Below are positions 8,951 through 18,781 of a stretch of 64,000 nt of DNA, one piece after another. This stretch comes from SCUB01 sp041918675. GTDB lineage: Bacteria > Pseudomonadota > Alphaproteobacteria > Rhizobiales > Xanthobacteraceae. Under the pieces are notes generated by a model. The model made no database searches. It was given only the letters and a program-made list of their open reading frames with translations, and was not told the origin of the DNA. The DNA is taken from NCBI GenBank assembly GCA_041918675.1, contig JAYRVF010000011.1, positions 422,152 to 486,151 on the forward strand, written 5' to 3'. A program made the translations under genes and the position numbers. Numbering within the stretch: the first letter of the stretch is position 1; each line of letters opens with the position of its first letter.

Positions 8951-9778
8951 CTATTTCTTATCCGCCGGAGCCGGCGCGGGAGCGGGAGCCGGCGCGGGCG
9001 CGGGAGCCGGCGCGGGAGCCGGAGCCGGGCTCGACCCGCTCATGCCGCTCTGGGCTTCGAGCTTCTTGCGCGCTTCCGCGGCGCGCTTCTGCAGCTCTTC
9101 CTGCAGCTTCTTCTGCTGCTCCTCGAAGACCTTCGGATCGGTCGGCGGACCGTCATAGGCCTTCGCAAAATCGGAGAGCGGCAGCGGCAGGGTCAACGCG
9201 GTGCTGTTGGCATTGATCGCCTGCACGTGGAGGGTCTGGCCCTTCTTCATGTTGGCGAGCATGTCGGCGGTAAGGTCGTAGTCCGCCATGCAGCCGTTGG
9301 CGAAGCAGACGACATAAGGCGCCTGCGCCGGCGTGCCGGTGTCGATGATGACGCGCGTGCCGTGCGCGAGCAGCATGCCGAGCGGCAGCGTGACGCGCAG
9401 GATTTTCTTCGGCTCGCCTTCCGGCTCAATGACGACGGCGGCCACCACCGGCATGCCGGATTCGATGCGCCCGTCCTTGCCCGTGAAACAGACCTGCTTC
9501 TGGTTCGCCTCCTGCCCCTTCAGGCAGAACTTGGTCCAGGGCTGATAGATGAGCTGAACCTGCTGCTGGTCGGCTGGCGCCTGGCCGGCCGCGGGCGGCG
9601 CGGCCTCGGCGGGCGCGGCCGGGGCCGGCGCCTGCTGCTTCTGCTTCGTGGAGGCCTTGGGGGCCGGCGCCTGGGCGGTGGCCGGAAGCGCGAGGCCGAC
9701 GGCGAGCGCCATCGACATCAGCGCGGCGAGGGCCCGTCCGCGCGAAAAGGACGGCGCGGACAAGATCCAATCAGTCAT
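8951..9778 (-). CDS. Invasion-associated locus B (IalB) family protein
   Basis: 275 residues. An N-terminal Sec signal peptide (hydrophobic ALAALMSMALAVGLALPATAQA) is followed by a Gln/Ala/Pro linker and an IalB domain from about residue 75 to 200, with WTKFCLKGQE, VCFTGKDGR, PYVVCFANGCMADY and four conserved cysteines in two pairs. The end of the protein has a short charged helix (LQEELQKRAAEARKKLEAQ) and then an alternating Ala-Pro tail. IalB proteins are periplasmic or outer-membrane-linked; a Bartonella member affects red-cell invasion, but the family is common in free-living Rhizobiales and no pathogenic role follows. The start at 9778 has AAGGA ten bases upstream. Confidence 0.85.
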   Translation of the reverse strand: MTDWILSAPSFSRGRALAALMSMALAVGLALPATAQAPAPKASTKQKQQAPAPAAPAEAAPPAAGQAPADQQQVQLIYQPWTKFCLKGQEANQKQVCFTGKDGRIESGMPVVAAVVIEPEGEPKKILRVTLPLGMLLAHGTRVIIDTGTPAQAPYVVCFANGCMADYDLTADMLANMKKGQTLHVQAINANSTALTLPLPLSDFAKAYDGPPTDPKVFEEQQKKLQEELQKRAAEARKKLEAQSGMSGSSPAPAPAPAPAPAPAPAPAPAPADKK

Positions 9779-10091
9779 CGCGTGAAATCCTTGTTCTAGA
9801 GCTTGGCTGTCACTGCCCCTTACCGGATCGCGGACTGCCTCGCCAATGGCGTGGCTCAATCGGCGGCAAATAAGGCGGCAGCGTGACCGGGCGGGTTGAA
9901 GCCCGGCGCAAGACCCGCCTTCAATACAAAAGCCGGGAAAAAGATCAATGGTTGACGGACGATCCAAGGCGGGCCCAATGCGATTCAGGGCCGTCGCGGG
10001 CGCGATTCTCCGCCACCTTGGCGCAAATCGCGAACGGGACCGGAAGGAATTCAGACCGCGAGGGAATTCCAGCGACCTTCGGGAGTGCATC
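9779..10091. other. Divergent intergenic region
   Basis: About 313 bases between the leftward ialB-like gene and the rightward binding-protein gene. It must hold both promoters. Reading frames that cross it lack a plausible start and have basic, unfamiliar sequence. I see no convincing hexamers, repeats or RNA structure. Confidence 0.5.
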
Positions 10092-11903
10092 ATGCGGCGG
10101 CCGATCGCGCTTGCTTTCGCTCTTGCCCTCTGCGTTTCGTCCGCCGCGTCACGCACGCGGGCGGACGACCATGCGATCGCGATGCACGGCGTCCCCGCTC
10201 TGCCCGCGACCTTCACCCATTTCCCATATGCCAATCCCGACGCGCCCAAGGGCGGGCGCCTGGTGTTCGGCCTACTCGGCACGTTCGACAGCCTTAACCC
10301 ATTGATTGTCAATGGTATTGCCGTTCAGCAGATGCGCGGCTACGTCATCGAGAGCCTGCTCGCGCGCGGCCAAGACGAACCCTTCACGCTTTACGCCCTG
10401 CTCGCCGAATCCGTGGAAACGGACGAGGCGCGCACTTACGTCACCTTCCGCATCAATCCGGCCGCGCGATTTTCCGACGGCAAACCGGTCACGACCGAGG
10501 ACGTGCTGTTTTCATGGCGGCTCCTGCGCGAGAAGGGCCGCCCCAACCATCGGCTCTATTATGCGAAGGTCGCGCGCGCCGAGGCCCTCGACGCGGGCGC
10601 GGTCCGCTTCACCTTCACCGACGCGAGCGATCGCGAACTGCCGCTCATTCTCGGGCTGATGCCGATCCTGCCGCGACACGCCATCGACGAGGCGAGTTTC
10701 GAGGAGACGACGCTCGCGCCCCCTCTCGGAAGCGGTCCCTACATCGTCCGCCAGGTCCAGCCGGGCGCGAGCGTCACGCTCGCGCGCGACCCGAATTATT
10801 GGGGGCGTGATCTCCCGGTCAATCGCGGACTGTGGAACTTCGACGAGGTGCGGCTCGATTTCTACCGCGAGGCCAACAGCCATTTCGAGGCGTTCAAGCG
10901 CGGCCTCTATGATTTCCGCGTCGAGCACGAGCCCTTGCGCTGGCGAACCGGCTACGATTTCGCCGCCGCCAAGGACGGCCGCGTCGTCAGGGAGACGATC
11001 GTGTCGGGCATGCCGCGCCCGTCCGAATTCCTCGTCTTCAACACAAGGCGCGCGGTCTTCGCCGACATCCGCGTGCGCGAGGCGCTCGCCCTGCTTTTCG
11101 ACTTCGAGTGGATCAACCGCAACTATTTCTTCGGCCTCTATTCGCGCTCGGGAAGCTTCTTCGAAGGCTCCGAGCTTTCCGCCCATGGCCGGCCGGCCGA
11201 CGCGCGCGAACGCGCTCTGGCCGCCCCTCATCTTGGCGAGATCAGGCCCGAGATTCTCGACGGCACATGGGCGCTTCCCGTCAGCGACGGTTCCGGGCGC
11301 GACCGGACGACGCTCGCCGCCGCGCTCCAACTTCTGCGCGAGGCGGGTTACGCGCTCGACGGCGGCGTGATGCGCGCGCGCGCGGGCGGCGCTCCCCTCG
11401 CCTTCGAGATTCTCGTCTCCACGCGCGACCAGGAGCGAATCGCGCTCGCCTACGCGCGCGACCTCAAGCGCGCCGGCATCACCGCGACGATCCGCGTGGT
11501 GGACGCGGTGCAATTCGACCAGCGGCGCCTTTCCTATGAGTATGATATGATTGAGAATCGCTGGGATCAGTCGCTGTCGCCCGGCAACGAACAAAGCTTC
11601 TATTGGGGGGCGGCCGCGGCCGACCAGCAGGGAACGCGCAACTACATGGGCGTCAAGAGTCCGGCCATCGACGGCATGATCGCGGCGCTGCTCAAGGCGC
11701 GGGATCGCGAGACGTTCGTGGCCGCCACGCGCGGCCTCGATCGCCTGCTGATGTCGGGCATGTATGTCATTCCCGTCTACAACGTGCCGGCGCAATGGCT
11801 CGCGCGTAGCCGCGAGATCGGGGTGCCGGCCAAGACATCGCTCGCCGGCTCGCTTCCCGAGACATGGTGGCGGCAGCCTTCCGCCGAACGGGCCAAGCCA
11901 TGA
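10092..11903 (+). CDS. ABC transporter extracellular substrate-binding protein (SBP_bac_5, YejA-like)
   Basis: 603 residues with a Sec signal peptide (RRPIALAFALALCVSSAASRTRA). The mature protein opens with HAIAMHGVPALPATFTHFPY and PDAPKGGRLVFGLLGTFDSLNP, characteristic of the YejA-type branch that binds oligopeptides or microcin-C-like compounds. ARFSDGKPVTTEDVLFSW, GSGPYIV and WGRDLPVNRG are further family marks. It delivers ligand to a permease that is not encoded here. A GGGAG site at 10081-10085 supports the ATG at 10092. The stop codon overlaps the start of the next gene in ATGA form, which couples it to the degenerate adenylate-forming protein. Confidence 0.92.
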   Translation: MRRPIALAFALALCVSSAASRTRADDHAIAMHGVPALPATFTHFPYANPDAPKGGRLVFGLLGTFDSLNPLIVNGIAVQQMRGYVIESLLARGQDEPFTLYALLAESVETDEARTYVTFRINPAARFSDGKPVTTEDVLFSWRLLREKGRPNHRLYYAKVARAEALDAGAVRFTFTDASDRELPLILGLMPILPRHAIDEASFEETTLAPPLGSGPYIVRQVQPGASVTLARDPNYWGRDLPVNRGLWNFDEVRLDFYREANSHFEAFKRGLYDFRVEHEPLRWRTGYDFAAAKDGRVVRETIVSGMPRPSEFLVFNTRRAVFADIRVREALALLFDFEWINRNYFFGLYSRSGSFFEGSELSAHGRPADARERALAAPHLGEIRPEILDGTWALPVSDGSGRDRTTLAAALQLLREAGYALDGGVMRARAGGAPLAFEILVSTRDQERIALAYARDLKRAGITATIRVVDAVQFDQRRLSYEYDMIENRWDQSLSPGNEQSFYWGAAAADQQGTRNYMGVKSPAIDGMIAALLKARDRETFVAATRGLDRLLMSGMYVIPVYNVPAQWLARSREIGVPAKTSLAGSLPETWWRQPSAERAKP

Positions 11904-13417
11904 GGGACAACGAAACAGCCGGAACAGACCCGCGGCCGGGGCCGACGATCGACGAAATCTTCAGCCGCCTCGTCGCGCGCCGTCCCGACGACATCGCGCT
12001 GGTCGACTGCGCCGACAAGCCGCGCGTGACCGGCGAGCGCGCTCGGCGCCTGACCTTCGCCGAAGCGGATCGCGCGGTCGCCGCGATCGCCGAGCAACTC
12101 GGCCATGGCGGGCTCACGGCGGGTTCCGTCGTCGCCTTGCAGATGGCCAATACGGTCGAATACCCATTGGCGCTGCTCGCGATCCTGCGCGCCGGCATGG
12201 TGGCCGCTCCATTGCCGCAACTCTGGCGGCAGGCCGATCTCGTCGACGCGCTCAATCGCATCGGCGCGCGCGGCTTCGTCTGCGCGGGCACGATCGACGG
12301 CGTCGACCACGGTACCATCGCCATGAACGCGGCGGCGGAAGTCTTCTCGATCCGCCATGTCTGCGGCTTCGGCGCCAACATTGCCGACGGCGTCACGCCG
12401 CTCGACATCGACGCCTCGCCCCTCGCCCCGCCATCGCCGCCGGCCGAGGGCGACGCCCGCCGCGCCGCGATCGTCACCTTCGATCTGACCGCCCAGGGCC
12501 GGCGCGCCGTTCCGCGCAACCACGCCCAGCTCATCGCCGGCGCGCTCGCGATTTCGCTCGAATGCGGACACGCGGCCGGCGGCGCGATGCTGTCGACGCT
12601 CGCGCCATCTTCCTTCGCCGCGCTCGCCGCGGGCTTCGTCATGTGGCTCCTGCGCGGGGCCACGCTCGTCCCGCATCAGCCGTTCGACGAGGACGTGCTG
12701 AGGGCGATGCTCCGGGACGAGGCAATCGACACGCTCGTCGTCCCCGCGCCGCTTGCCACGCGCATGGCCGACGGCGGTCCGCTCGCCGAGGCGGCGATGC
12801 TACGCACCGTCGTCGGCATCTGGCGCAATCCCGAACAGGTCGCGTCAAGCGCGCCTTGGGTGGGCCCGTCCGCGCTGACGGACGTCTATGCTTTCGGCGA
12901 GATCGGATTGTTCGCCGCCCAACGAACGCCGGACGGTCATCCCGCCCCGATCGCGCCCGGCCCGCATGGCGCGCCGCGCGCTTCAAGCCGCGCGCCCATC
13001 GTCGGCGAGGCCCTGCTGACGCCGGAAGGCAGGCTCGCGCTGCGCGGACCGATGGTGCCGCTCATCGCCTATGCCGCGACCGGGCACGCCGTCCGGGAGC
13101 GAGATCGCGGCGAACCGATTTTCGCGGATACGGGTTACGGCGCGCGGGTCGACCGGGCGACGGGCACGTTGCAACTGACCAACCCGCCCGCCGGCATCGT
13201 CAATGTCGGCGGCTACCGCTTTCTCGATCGCGACCTGCAGGCGCTGGCGCGCAATCTCGACGAGACGGCCGTGCTGACGAGCCTGCCCGATCGATTCAAC
13301 GGCCATCGCCTTGGCGGGCGTGCCGGCGACAATCGCCGCGCCCGCGCCGCGCTCGCCGAATTGGGGCTGAACCCGCTCGTCGTCGACGCCTTCAGGGACG
13401 GCGCGCCGCCGACGTGA
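11900..13417 (+). CDS. Degenerate AMP-binding (ANL superfamily) protein
   Basis: 505 residues with the overall order of an acyl-CoA synthetase: N-terminal RRPDDIALVD, AEADRAVAAIAEQL, the VVALQMANTVEYPLALLAILRAGMVAAPLP core typical of the adenylating domain, and near the end NPPAGIVNVGGYRF like the hinge motif. The ATP-phosphate loop normally rich in Ser, Thr and Gly is replaced by TFDLTAQGRRAVPRNH, the YGxTE motif is reduced to YAFGEIG, and the C-terminal catalytic lysine motif is missing. It is therefore probably not a normal CoA ligase. The start overlaps the stop of the binding-protein gene, implying joint expression. It may bind an acyl or amino-acid ligand or act as a scaffold; that is inference. 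Confidence 0.75.
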   Translation: MRDNETAGTDPRPGPTIDEIFSRLVARRPDDIALVDCADKPRVTGERARRLTFAEADRAVAAIAEQLGHGGLTAGSVVALQMANTVEYPLALLAILRAGMVAAPLPQLWRQADLVDALNRIGARGFVCAGTIDGVDHGTIAMNAAAEVFSIRHVCGFGANIADGVTPLDIDASPLAPPSPPAEGDARRAAIVTFDLTAQGRRAVPRNHAQLIAGALAISLECGHAAGGAMLSTLAPSSFAALAAGFVMWLLRGATLVPHQPFDEDVLRAMLRDEAIDTLVVPAPLATRMADGGPLAEAAMLRTVVGIWRNPEQVASSAPWVGPSALTDVYAFGEIGLFAAQRTPDGHPAPIAPGPHGAPRASSRAPIVGEALLTPEGRLALRGPMVPLIAYAATGHAVRERDRGEPIFADTGYGARVDRATGTLQLTNPPAGIVNVGGYRFLDRDLQALARNLDETAVLTSLPDRFNGHRLGGRAGDNRRARAALAELGLNPLVVDAFRDGAPPT

Positions 13418-13537
13418 GCGCGGCACGCGCTCCGGCACCGGCTTCGCGGCGACGCGCAAATCCGGCGAATGCCATTGACCCGTCATTAAGACCCATCCGG
13501 TAGCTTGATCGATCAGGATCGCGGGAGCCGGATTTTC

Positions 13538-14776
13538 ATGCAGGGTGCCATTCTCGTCGTGTCGTCGGACGACGCGCCGCAACTGACCGACGCCCTTGGC
13601 GACGGCGGCGCTTTCACGATCGCGCGGGCGCATTGGCCGGAGGCGATCAAGAAACTGGGCCAGGTCAAGCCCGTCGCCGTGGTTGCCGTGACGGAAGGCG
13701 CGCGGCCCGACCTCGTCTCGGTGCTCGCCGCCGCCGTGGGCCGGCTTGAGCCCTATGTCCCGATGGTCGCGGTGGGGAAATCCGCCGACCTCGCGCCGAA
13801 TGTCCTGCCCTTCTCCGCTTCGCCCGTGACCGGCGCCGACACCCTGCGCGCGCGGCTGCGCTCGGCGCTCCGGGTTCGCGCGCTTCACGCCACCATCCTT
13901 CGCCGCGCGGCCGAAGGCGGAGCCTTGCCCGAAACCGACGACGACAAGTCCGACCCGATCGAGGACGCGACCATCCTGCTGGTCGGGCGCGGCGCGTCCT
14001 ATCCGGCGCTGTCGCTCGCGGCCGGCGAACGTTTCGGCGTCATCGGCTCGTTGAGCGTGGAAGCCGCGGCCGGCCACCTCAACAACCGCGACATCGACGG
14101 CGTTATTCTCGGCGAGGGTTTCAGCGCGCGCGTGGTCGACGCCTTTCTGATGGTGCTCTCCGAGGACGCGCGCTTCCGCAATCTGCCGGTCGTCACCAGC
14201 GCGGCCTGCGTCGCGGACGCCACCTACGACCTGCCCAATTTCGAAATCGTCGACGGCGCGCCGCGCGACGTCGTCGCGGCCGCCCTGCCGCTGGTGCGCC
14301 AGCAGGCCTTCGAGGCACGGCTCGGCCGCATGCTCAAATCGATCGAGGCCGCCGGCATGATCGACGCGCGCACCGGCCTGCTCACGCCGCGCGCCTTCGC
14401 CCTCGATTTCCACCGCGTCGTCGGCGGCGCGCTTGAGGCAAATGGCACGCTTTCGGCGGCCCGCTTCGTCTTTCCATCGACCACGGATCGCGCGGGATAT
14501 GACGCCGCGCGCGTGCTCGGACGCCTCATGCGCAAGGTCGATTTCGCCACGCGCCAGCCGGACAATTCGGTCATCGTCGTCTTTTCCGACACCGATCTGG
14601 CCGGCGCGCATGTGATCGCGCGGCGCCTCGCGGCCGTGCTGCGCCAGACCATGCTCGGGGCCGGCACCCAGCACCGGCTCGCCCCCGAGGTGACGCTGGC
14701 GACGCTGCGCCCCGGCGACACCGCGCAGACCCTGCTCGCGCGGCTCAATTCCGCCCACGCCCGCGCGGCTTCCTGA
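13538..14776 (+). CDS. GGDEF-like domain protein with lost active site
   Basis: 412 residues. The first 270 residues look like two receiver-like alpha/beta domains (GAILVVSSDDAPQL at the start and ATILLVGRGASYPAL in the middle). The C-terminal part has the opening of a GGDEF domain, MIDARTGLLTPRAFALDF, and later LMRKVDFATRQPDNSVIVVFSDTDLAGA, where the GGDEF signature should fall between FATR and VIVVF but reads QPDNSV. Diguanylate cyclase activity is thus unlikely; a regulatory or c-di-GMP-sensing role is possible. A GGGAG site at 13523 supports the ATG at 13538. It is convergent with mfd. Confidence 0.65.
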   Translation: MQGAILVVSSDDAPQLTDALGDGGAFTIARAHWPEAIKKLGQVKPVAVVAVTEGARPDLVSVLAAAVGRLEPYVPMVAVGKSADLAPNVLPFSASPVTGADTLRARLRSALRVRALHATILRRAAEGGALPETDDDKSDPIEDATILLVGRGASYPALSLAAGERFGVIGSLSVEAAAGHLNNRDIDGVILGEGFSARVVDAFLMVLSEDARFRNLPVVTSAACVADATYDLPNFEIVDGAPRDVVAAALPLVRQQAFEARLGRMLKSIEAAGMIDARTGLLTPRAFALDFHRVVGGALEANGTLSAARFVFPSTTDRAGYDAARVLGRLMRKVDFATRQPDNSVIVVFSDTDLAGAHVIARRLAAVLRQTMLGAGTQHRLAPEVTLATLRPGDTAQTLLARLNSAHARAAS

Positions 14777-14811
14777 GATCGCGCGCGGGGGTTCGGCCCG
14801 CCGCGATCGCC

Positions 14812-17800
14812 TCACGCCTTACGGCCGCCCGCGAGCCCGACCAGTTCGCGCAGGATGTCGGTCGTCCCTTTCAGCCGCGCGTCGGGCGTCTCCCAGGTGT
14901 CGAAGAAGACGACCTTCATGTCCGGACGCACGCGCGCGGCCGGCCCCTGATCGCGGATATAGGCGACCAGGCGCTCGGGCGCGGCGAAGGTGTTGTCGCG
15001 GAATGCGACGACGACGCCCTTGGGGCCGGCGTCGACCTTCTCGACATTGGCCAGCCGGCACAGCACCTTGATGGCGACAACCTTGAAGAGGTAGCGCGCC
15101 TCGTCCGGCGGCGGGCCGAAACGGTCGCGCAGCTCGGCGGCGAAGGAGTCGATTTCCTCCTCGCTGTCGAGGTCGGCGAGCCGCCGGTAGAGCGATAGTC
15201 GCACCGCGAGATCGCCGACATAATCGTCGGGAATGAGCACCGGCATGCCGAGCGTGATCTGCGGCGACCAGCGGTCGGCGACCGGCTCGGTGATGCCGGC
15301 CTTCAGGCTCTCGATCGCCTCCTCCAGCATCGACTGGTAGAGCTCGAAGCCGACCTCCTTGATGTGGCCGGACTGCTCGTCGCCCAGGAGATTGCCCGCT
15401 CCGCGAATGTCGAGATCGTGCGAGGCGAGCTGGAAGCCCGCGCCCAACGTGTCGAGCGATTGCAGCACCTGCAGCCGCCGCTCGGCCGCCGGGCTGATCT
15501 TGCCCCGCTCCGGCAGCGTGAACAGCGCGTAGGCGCGCAGTTTCGATCGCCCCACCCGTCCGCGCAACTGGTAGAGCTGGGCGAGGCCGAACATATCGGC
15601 GCGATGCACGATCAGCGTGTTGGCGGCGGGAATGTCGAGACCGGATTCGATGATCGTGGTCGACATCAGCACGTCGAACTTGCCGTCGTAGAACGCCGCC
15701 ATGATGTCCTCGATCACGGCGGCCGGCATCTGCCCGTGCGCGACCACGACCTTCACTTCCGGCACCGCGCGGTCGAGAAAATCCTTGGCCGCGGCCAGAT
15801 CCTCGATGCGCGGGCAGACGTAGAAGGATTGGCCGCCGCGATAGCGCTCGCGCAACAGCGCCTCGCGGATCATCAGCGCGTCGAAGGGGGCCACGAACGT
15901 CCGCACCGCGAGCCGGTCGACCGGGGGCGAGGCGATGATCGAGAGATCCCGCACGCCGGTGAAGGCGAGCTGAAGCGTGCGCGGGATCGGCGTCGCCGTC
16001 AGCGTCAGCACGTGAACCTCGGCGCGCATCTGTTTGAGGCGCTCCTTGTGCGAGACGCCGAAATGCTGCTCTTCGTCGACGACGAGAAGGCCGAGGTCCT
16101 TGAAGCGGACGCCGCGACCGAGCAGCGCATGGGTGCCGACAACGATGTCGACCTCGCCCTCGGCGAGGCCCTTCTTTACTTCGGCCTGCCGCTTGGCGGG
16201 CACCAGGCGCGACAGTTGCGCGACCTTGACCGGAAAGCCGTGGAAACGCTCGCCGAAAGTCTTGGCGTGCTGGCGCGCGAGCAGCGTGGTCGGCACCACG
16301 ACGGCGACCTGGCGGCCATTCATCGCGGCGACGAACGCCGCGCGCAACGCGACTTCCGTCTTGCCGAAGCCAACATCGCCGCAGACGAGACGGTCCATCG
16401 GGCGGCCGGATTCGAGATCGCCGAGCGTCGCCTCGATCGCGGCCTGCTGATCGTCGGTTTCCTCAAACGGAAAGCGCGCGCAGAATTCGTCGTAGAGGCC
16501 GTGCGGCGGCGACAGCTTGACGCCCTCGCGCAAATGGCGCTCGGCCGCGACCTTGATCAGCTCGGCCGCCATTTCGCGAATGCGGCTCTTGAGCCTGGCC
16601 TTGCGCGCCTGCCAGCCCGATCCGCCGAGACGGTCGAGCTCGACCCCGGCGGTCTCCGAGCCATAGCGCGACAGCAGCTCGATGTTTTCCACCGGCAGAT
16701 AGAGCTTGGTTTCCCCGGCGTAGCGCAGTTCGAGGCAGTCGTGCGGCGCGCCGGCGACCTCGATCGTGCGCAGTCCGACGAAGCGGCCGATGCCGTGCTC
16801 GACGTGAACGACGATATCGCCCGCCGACAGGCTGGTGATCTCGGCGATGAAGTTGTCGAGCTTGCGCCCGGCCCGGCGCGGTCGCACCAGGCGATCGCCG
16901 AGAATGTCCTGTTCGCCGATGACCGCGACCGCGTCCGTCTCGAAGCCGCGTTCGAGGCCGAGCACGGCCAGGCTCGCCTCATCGCGCGGCAGCGACATCG
17001 CCGTCCGCCACGCGCCGACCGGCGTGAGCTTGGCAAGCCCGTGATCGGCGAGCACATGCGCCATGCGCTCGCGCGAGCCCTCGCTCCAGGACGCGACGAC
17101 GACGCGCTTGCGCGCCGCCTGCTGAGCCTTGATATGCGCCGCGACCGCCTCGAACAGGTTTGCCGAGGCGTCCGCGCGCTCGGGCGCGAAATCGCGTCCG
17201 GCGCGCGCGCCGATATCGATCACGGCGTCCGCCGGCGGCACGCTGAACGGTGTCAGGCGCGCGAGCGGCGCGGCGTGAAGGCCCGCTTCCCATTCCGCGT
17301 CGCCGAGATAGAGCCGCTCCGGCGGCAGCGGCTTATAGGGCACCCCGCCGCCCTCGCCCGCGCCGCGGCGCGCTTCGTAATAGTCGCCAATCTGCGTCAG
17401 CCGCTCGCGCGCGGCGTCCTCGGCCAAAGGCTCGGTGACGATCACCGTCCCGGCGAGATAGTCGAACAGCGTCTCCATCCGCGCGTGAAACAGCGGCAGC
17501 CAGTGCTCCATGCCGATATGACGGCGACCCTCGCTGACGGCCTCGTAAAGCGTATCGTCGCGCGCCGGCGCGCCGAATTCGGCGATGTAGCCCATGCGGA
17601 AGCGGCGGATCGTCTCGGTCGTCAGCTCGAATTCGGAGACCGGCACGAGCTCGATCGCGCGCAGGTCCATGAGCGTGCGCTGGCTTTCGGCGTCGAAGGC
17701 GCGGATCGACTCCAGCGTGTCGCCGAAAAAATCGAGCCGCGCCGGCTGGTCGAAGCCGGCCGGGAACATGTCGAGAATGCCGCCGCGCACGGCGTATTCG

Positions 17801-18315
17801 CCGGCCTCGCGCACGGTTGGGGTTCGCGCATAGCCGTTATGGTCGAGCCAGGCGGCGATGCCCTCCATCGCCACCATCTGCCCCGGCGCGAGCGAGAGAG
17901 CGCGCGCGGCGATGACCTCCCGCGCCGGCACGCGCTGCAACGCCGCGCCAACCGTGGTGACGAGAACCAGCGGATTTTCGCTGCCCGTGAGGCGCGCGAG
18001 CCGGGCGAGCGTCGTCAGTCGCCGCGCGACGATGCCGGCATGGGGCGAGACGCGGTCGTAGGGCTGGCAATCCCACGCCGGGAATTCCATCACCGTCACG
18101 TCCGGCGCGAAGAAGCCGAGCGCGCGGACGAACTGCGCCATGCGCGCGGTGTCGCGGCAGATGACGGCGAGGCCGACCGCGCCGGACTTCTTGCGCGCGA
18201 AGACGCTCCGGGCAAGGTCGCCGACGACGAGTCCTTCCGCGCCCTCCGCCACATTGGCGAGCGTCAGCGCGCGCCCGGGCGCAAGGAAGTCGGCGGGAGT
18301 GCGCGGCGAGGCCAT
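14812..18315 (-). CDS. mfd: Transcription-repair coupling factor Mfd
   Basis: 1167 residues, full length. Mfd removes RNA polymerase stalled at DNA lesions and recruits UvrA. In order there are the UvrB-homology N-terminal region (CRDTARMAQFVRAL, MEFPAWDCQPYDRVSPH), the RNA polymerase interaction domain with GDIVVHVEHGIGRF, a superfamily-2 translocase with Walker A GDVGFGKTE near residue 645 and DEEQHFGV near 747, the VGRSKLRAYALF motif VI region, and the C-terminal TRCF domain. It lies six bases downstream of sdhE on the same strand and is probably co-transcribed. uvrA, its repair partner, is at 56 kb. Confidence 0.98.
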   Translation of the reverse strand: MASPRTPADFLAPGRALTLANVAEGAEGLVVGDLARSVFARKKSGAVGLAVICRDTARMAQFVRALGFFAPDVTVMEFPAWDCQPYDRVSPHAGIVARRLTTLARLARLTGSENPLVLVTTVGAALQRVPAREVIAARALSLAPGQMVAMEGIAAWLDHNGYARTPTVREAGEYAVRGGILDMFPAGFDQPARLDFFGDTLESIRAFDAESQRTLMDLRAIELVPVSEFELTTETIRRFRMGYIAEFGAPARDDTLYEAVSEGRRHIGMEHWLPLFHARMETLFDYLAGTVIVTEPLAEDAARERLTQIGDYYEARRGAGEGGGVPYKPLPPERLYLGDAEWEAGLHAAPLARLTPFSVPPADAVIDIGARAGRDFAPERADASANLFEAVAAHIKAQQAARKRVVVASWSEGSRERMAHVLADHGLAKLTPVGAWRTAMSLPRDEASLAVLGLERGFETDAVAVIGEQDILGDRLVRPRRAGRKLDNFIAEITSLSAGDIVVHVEHGIGRFVGLRTIEVAGAPHDCLELRYAGETKLYLPVENIELLSRYGSETAGVELDRLGGSGWQARKARLKSRIREMAAELIKVAAERHLREGVKLSPPHGLYDEFCARFPFEETDDQQAAIEATLGDLESGRPMDRLVCGDVGFGKTEVALRAAFVAAMNGRQVAVVVPTTLLARQHAKTFGERFHGFPVKVAQLSRLVPAKRQAEVKKGLAEGEVDIVVGTHALLGRGVRFKDLGLLVVDEEQHFGVSHKERLKQMRAEVHVLTLTATPIPRTLQLAFTGVRDLSIIASPPVDRLAVRTFVAPFDALMIREALLRERYRGGQSFYVCPRIEDLAAAKDFLDRAVPEVKVVVAHGQMPAAVIEDIMAAFYDGKFDVLMSTTIIESGLDIPAANTLIVHRADMFGLAQLYQLRGRVGRSKLRAYALFTLPERGKISPAAERRLQVLQSLDTLGAGFQLASHDLDIRGAGNLLGDEQSGHIKEVGFELYQSMLEEAIESLKAGITEPVADRWSPQITLGMPVLIPDDYVGDLAVRLSLYRRLADLDSEEEIDSFAAELRDRFGPPPDEARYLFKVVAIKVLCRLANVEKVDAGPKGVVVAFRDNTFAAPERLVAYIRDQGPAARVRPDMKVVFFDTWETPDARLKGTTDILRELVGLAGGRKA

Positions 18316-18321
18316 GTTCCT

Positions 18322-18606
18322 CTATTCTCCCGCGACGCCGAAGGTCCTGATCTTCTCGAACACGCCGCCGCGAAATTCCGCCGGCGCCGGCCGCGCGCCG
18401 GTCACCGCGGCGTAGAGGTCGGCGTCCGGCAGATCGAGCATCCGCTCCAGTTGCTCGACTTCCGCGTCCGACAATTCCCCGATCCTGGCGTCGGCGAAGC
18501 GCCCGAGAATGAGGTCCATTTCCCGCGTGCCGCGATGCCAGCAGCGAAACAGCAACCGCTTGCGGCGAACGTCGAGCCCCGCGCTTGATCGTGTGGTTCC
18601 GGTCAA
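18322..18606 (-). CDS. sdhE: Succinate dehydrogenase flavinylation/assembly factor SdhE
   Basis: 94 residues of the SdhE/SDHAF2 family. The required R-G-x-x-E motif is HRGTREMDLILGRF at residues 24-37, followed by the ELSDAEVEQLERMLDLPDADLY helix pair. SdhE promotes covalent FAD attachment to the SdhA subunit. The start is a TTG at 18606: it has a GGAG six bases upstream, no ATG is available before residue 30, and MTGTTRSS is the usual opening in this order. It precedes mfd and is divergent from recG. Confidence 0.92.
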   Translation of the reverse strand: MTGTTRSSAGLDVRRKRLLFRCWHRGTREMDLILGRFADARIGELSDAEVEQLERMLDLPDADLYAAVTGARPAPAEFRGGVFEKIRTFGVAGE

Positions 18607-18781
18607 ATTCGTCTCCGCCCCGCGCCAACGCCAAATGCCCGGACGTGCCGGGCGCCGTTCTATACCCCCATTCGCTCCCCATTGTCAGCCGGCGCGGGAC
18701 CTCCCTTCGCCGTTCCTCCCGCGCATTGCATCCGCCGCGCGCGCGGGCGAGCATGCCGCCGGTCAACCGAATCGGCCGCGC

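Noticed and set aside
15364..18588. A 1074-codon open frame on the plus strand opposite mfd
   Set aside because: Arg/His/Asp-rich sequence typical of the antisense of a GC-rich gene, no family resemblance, and mfd fills the other strand.
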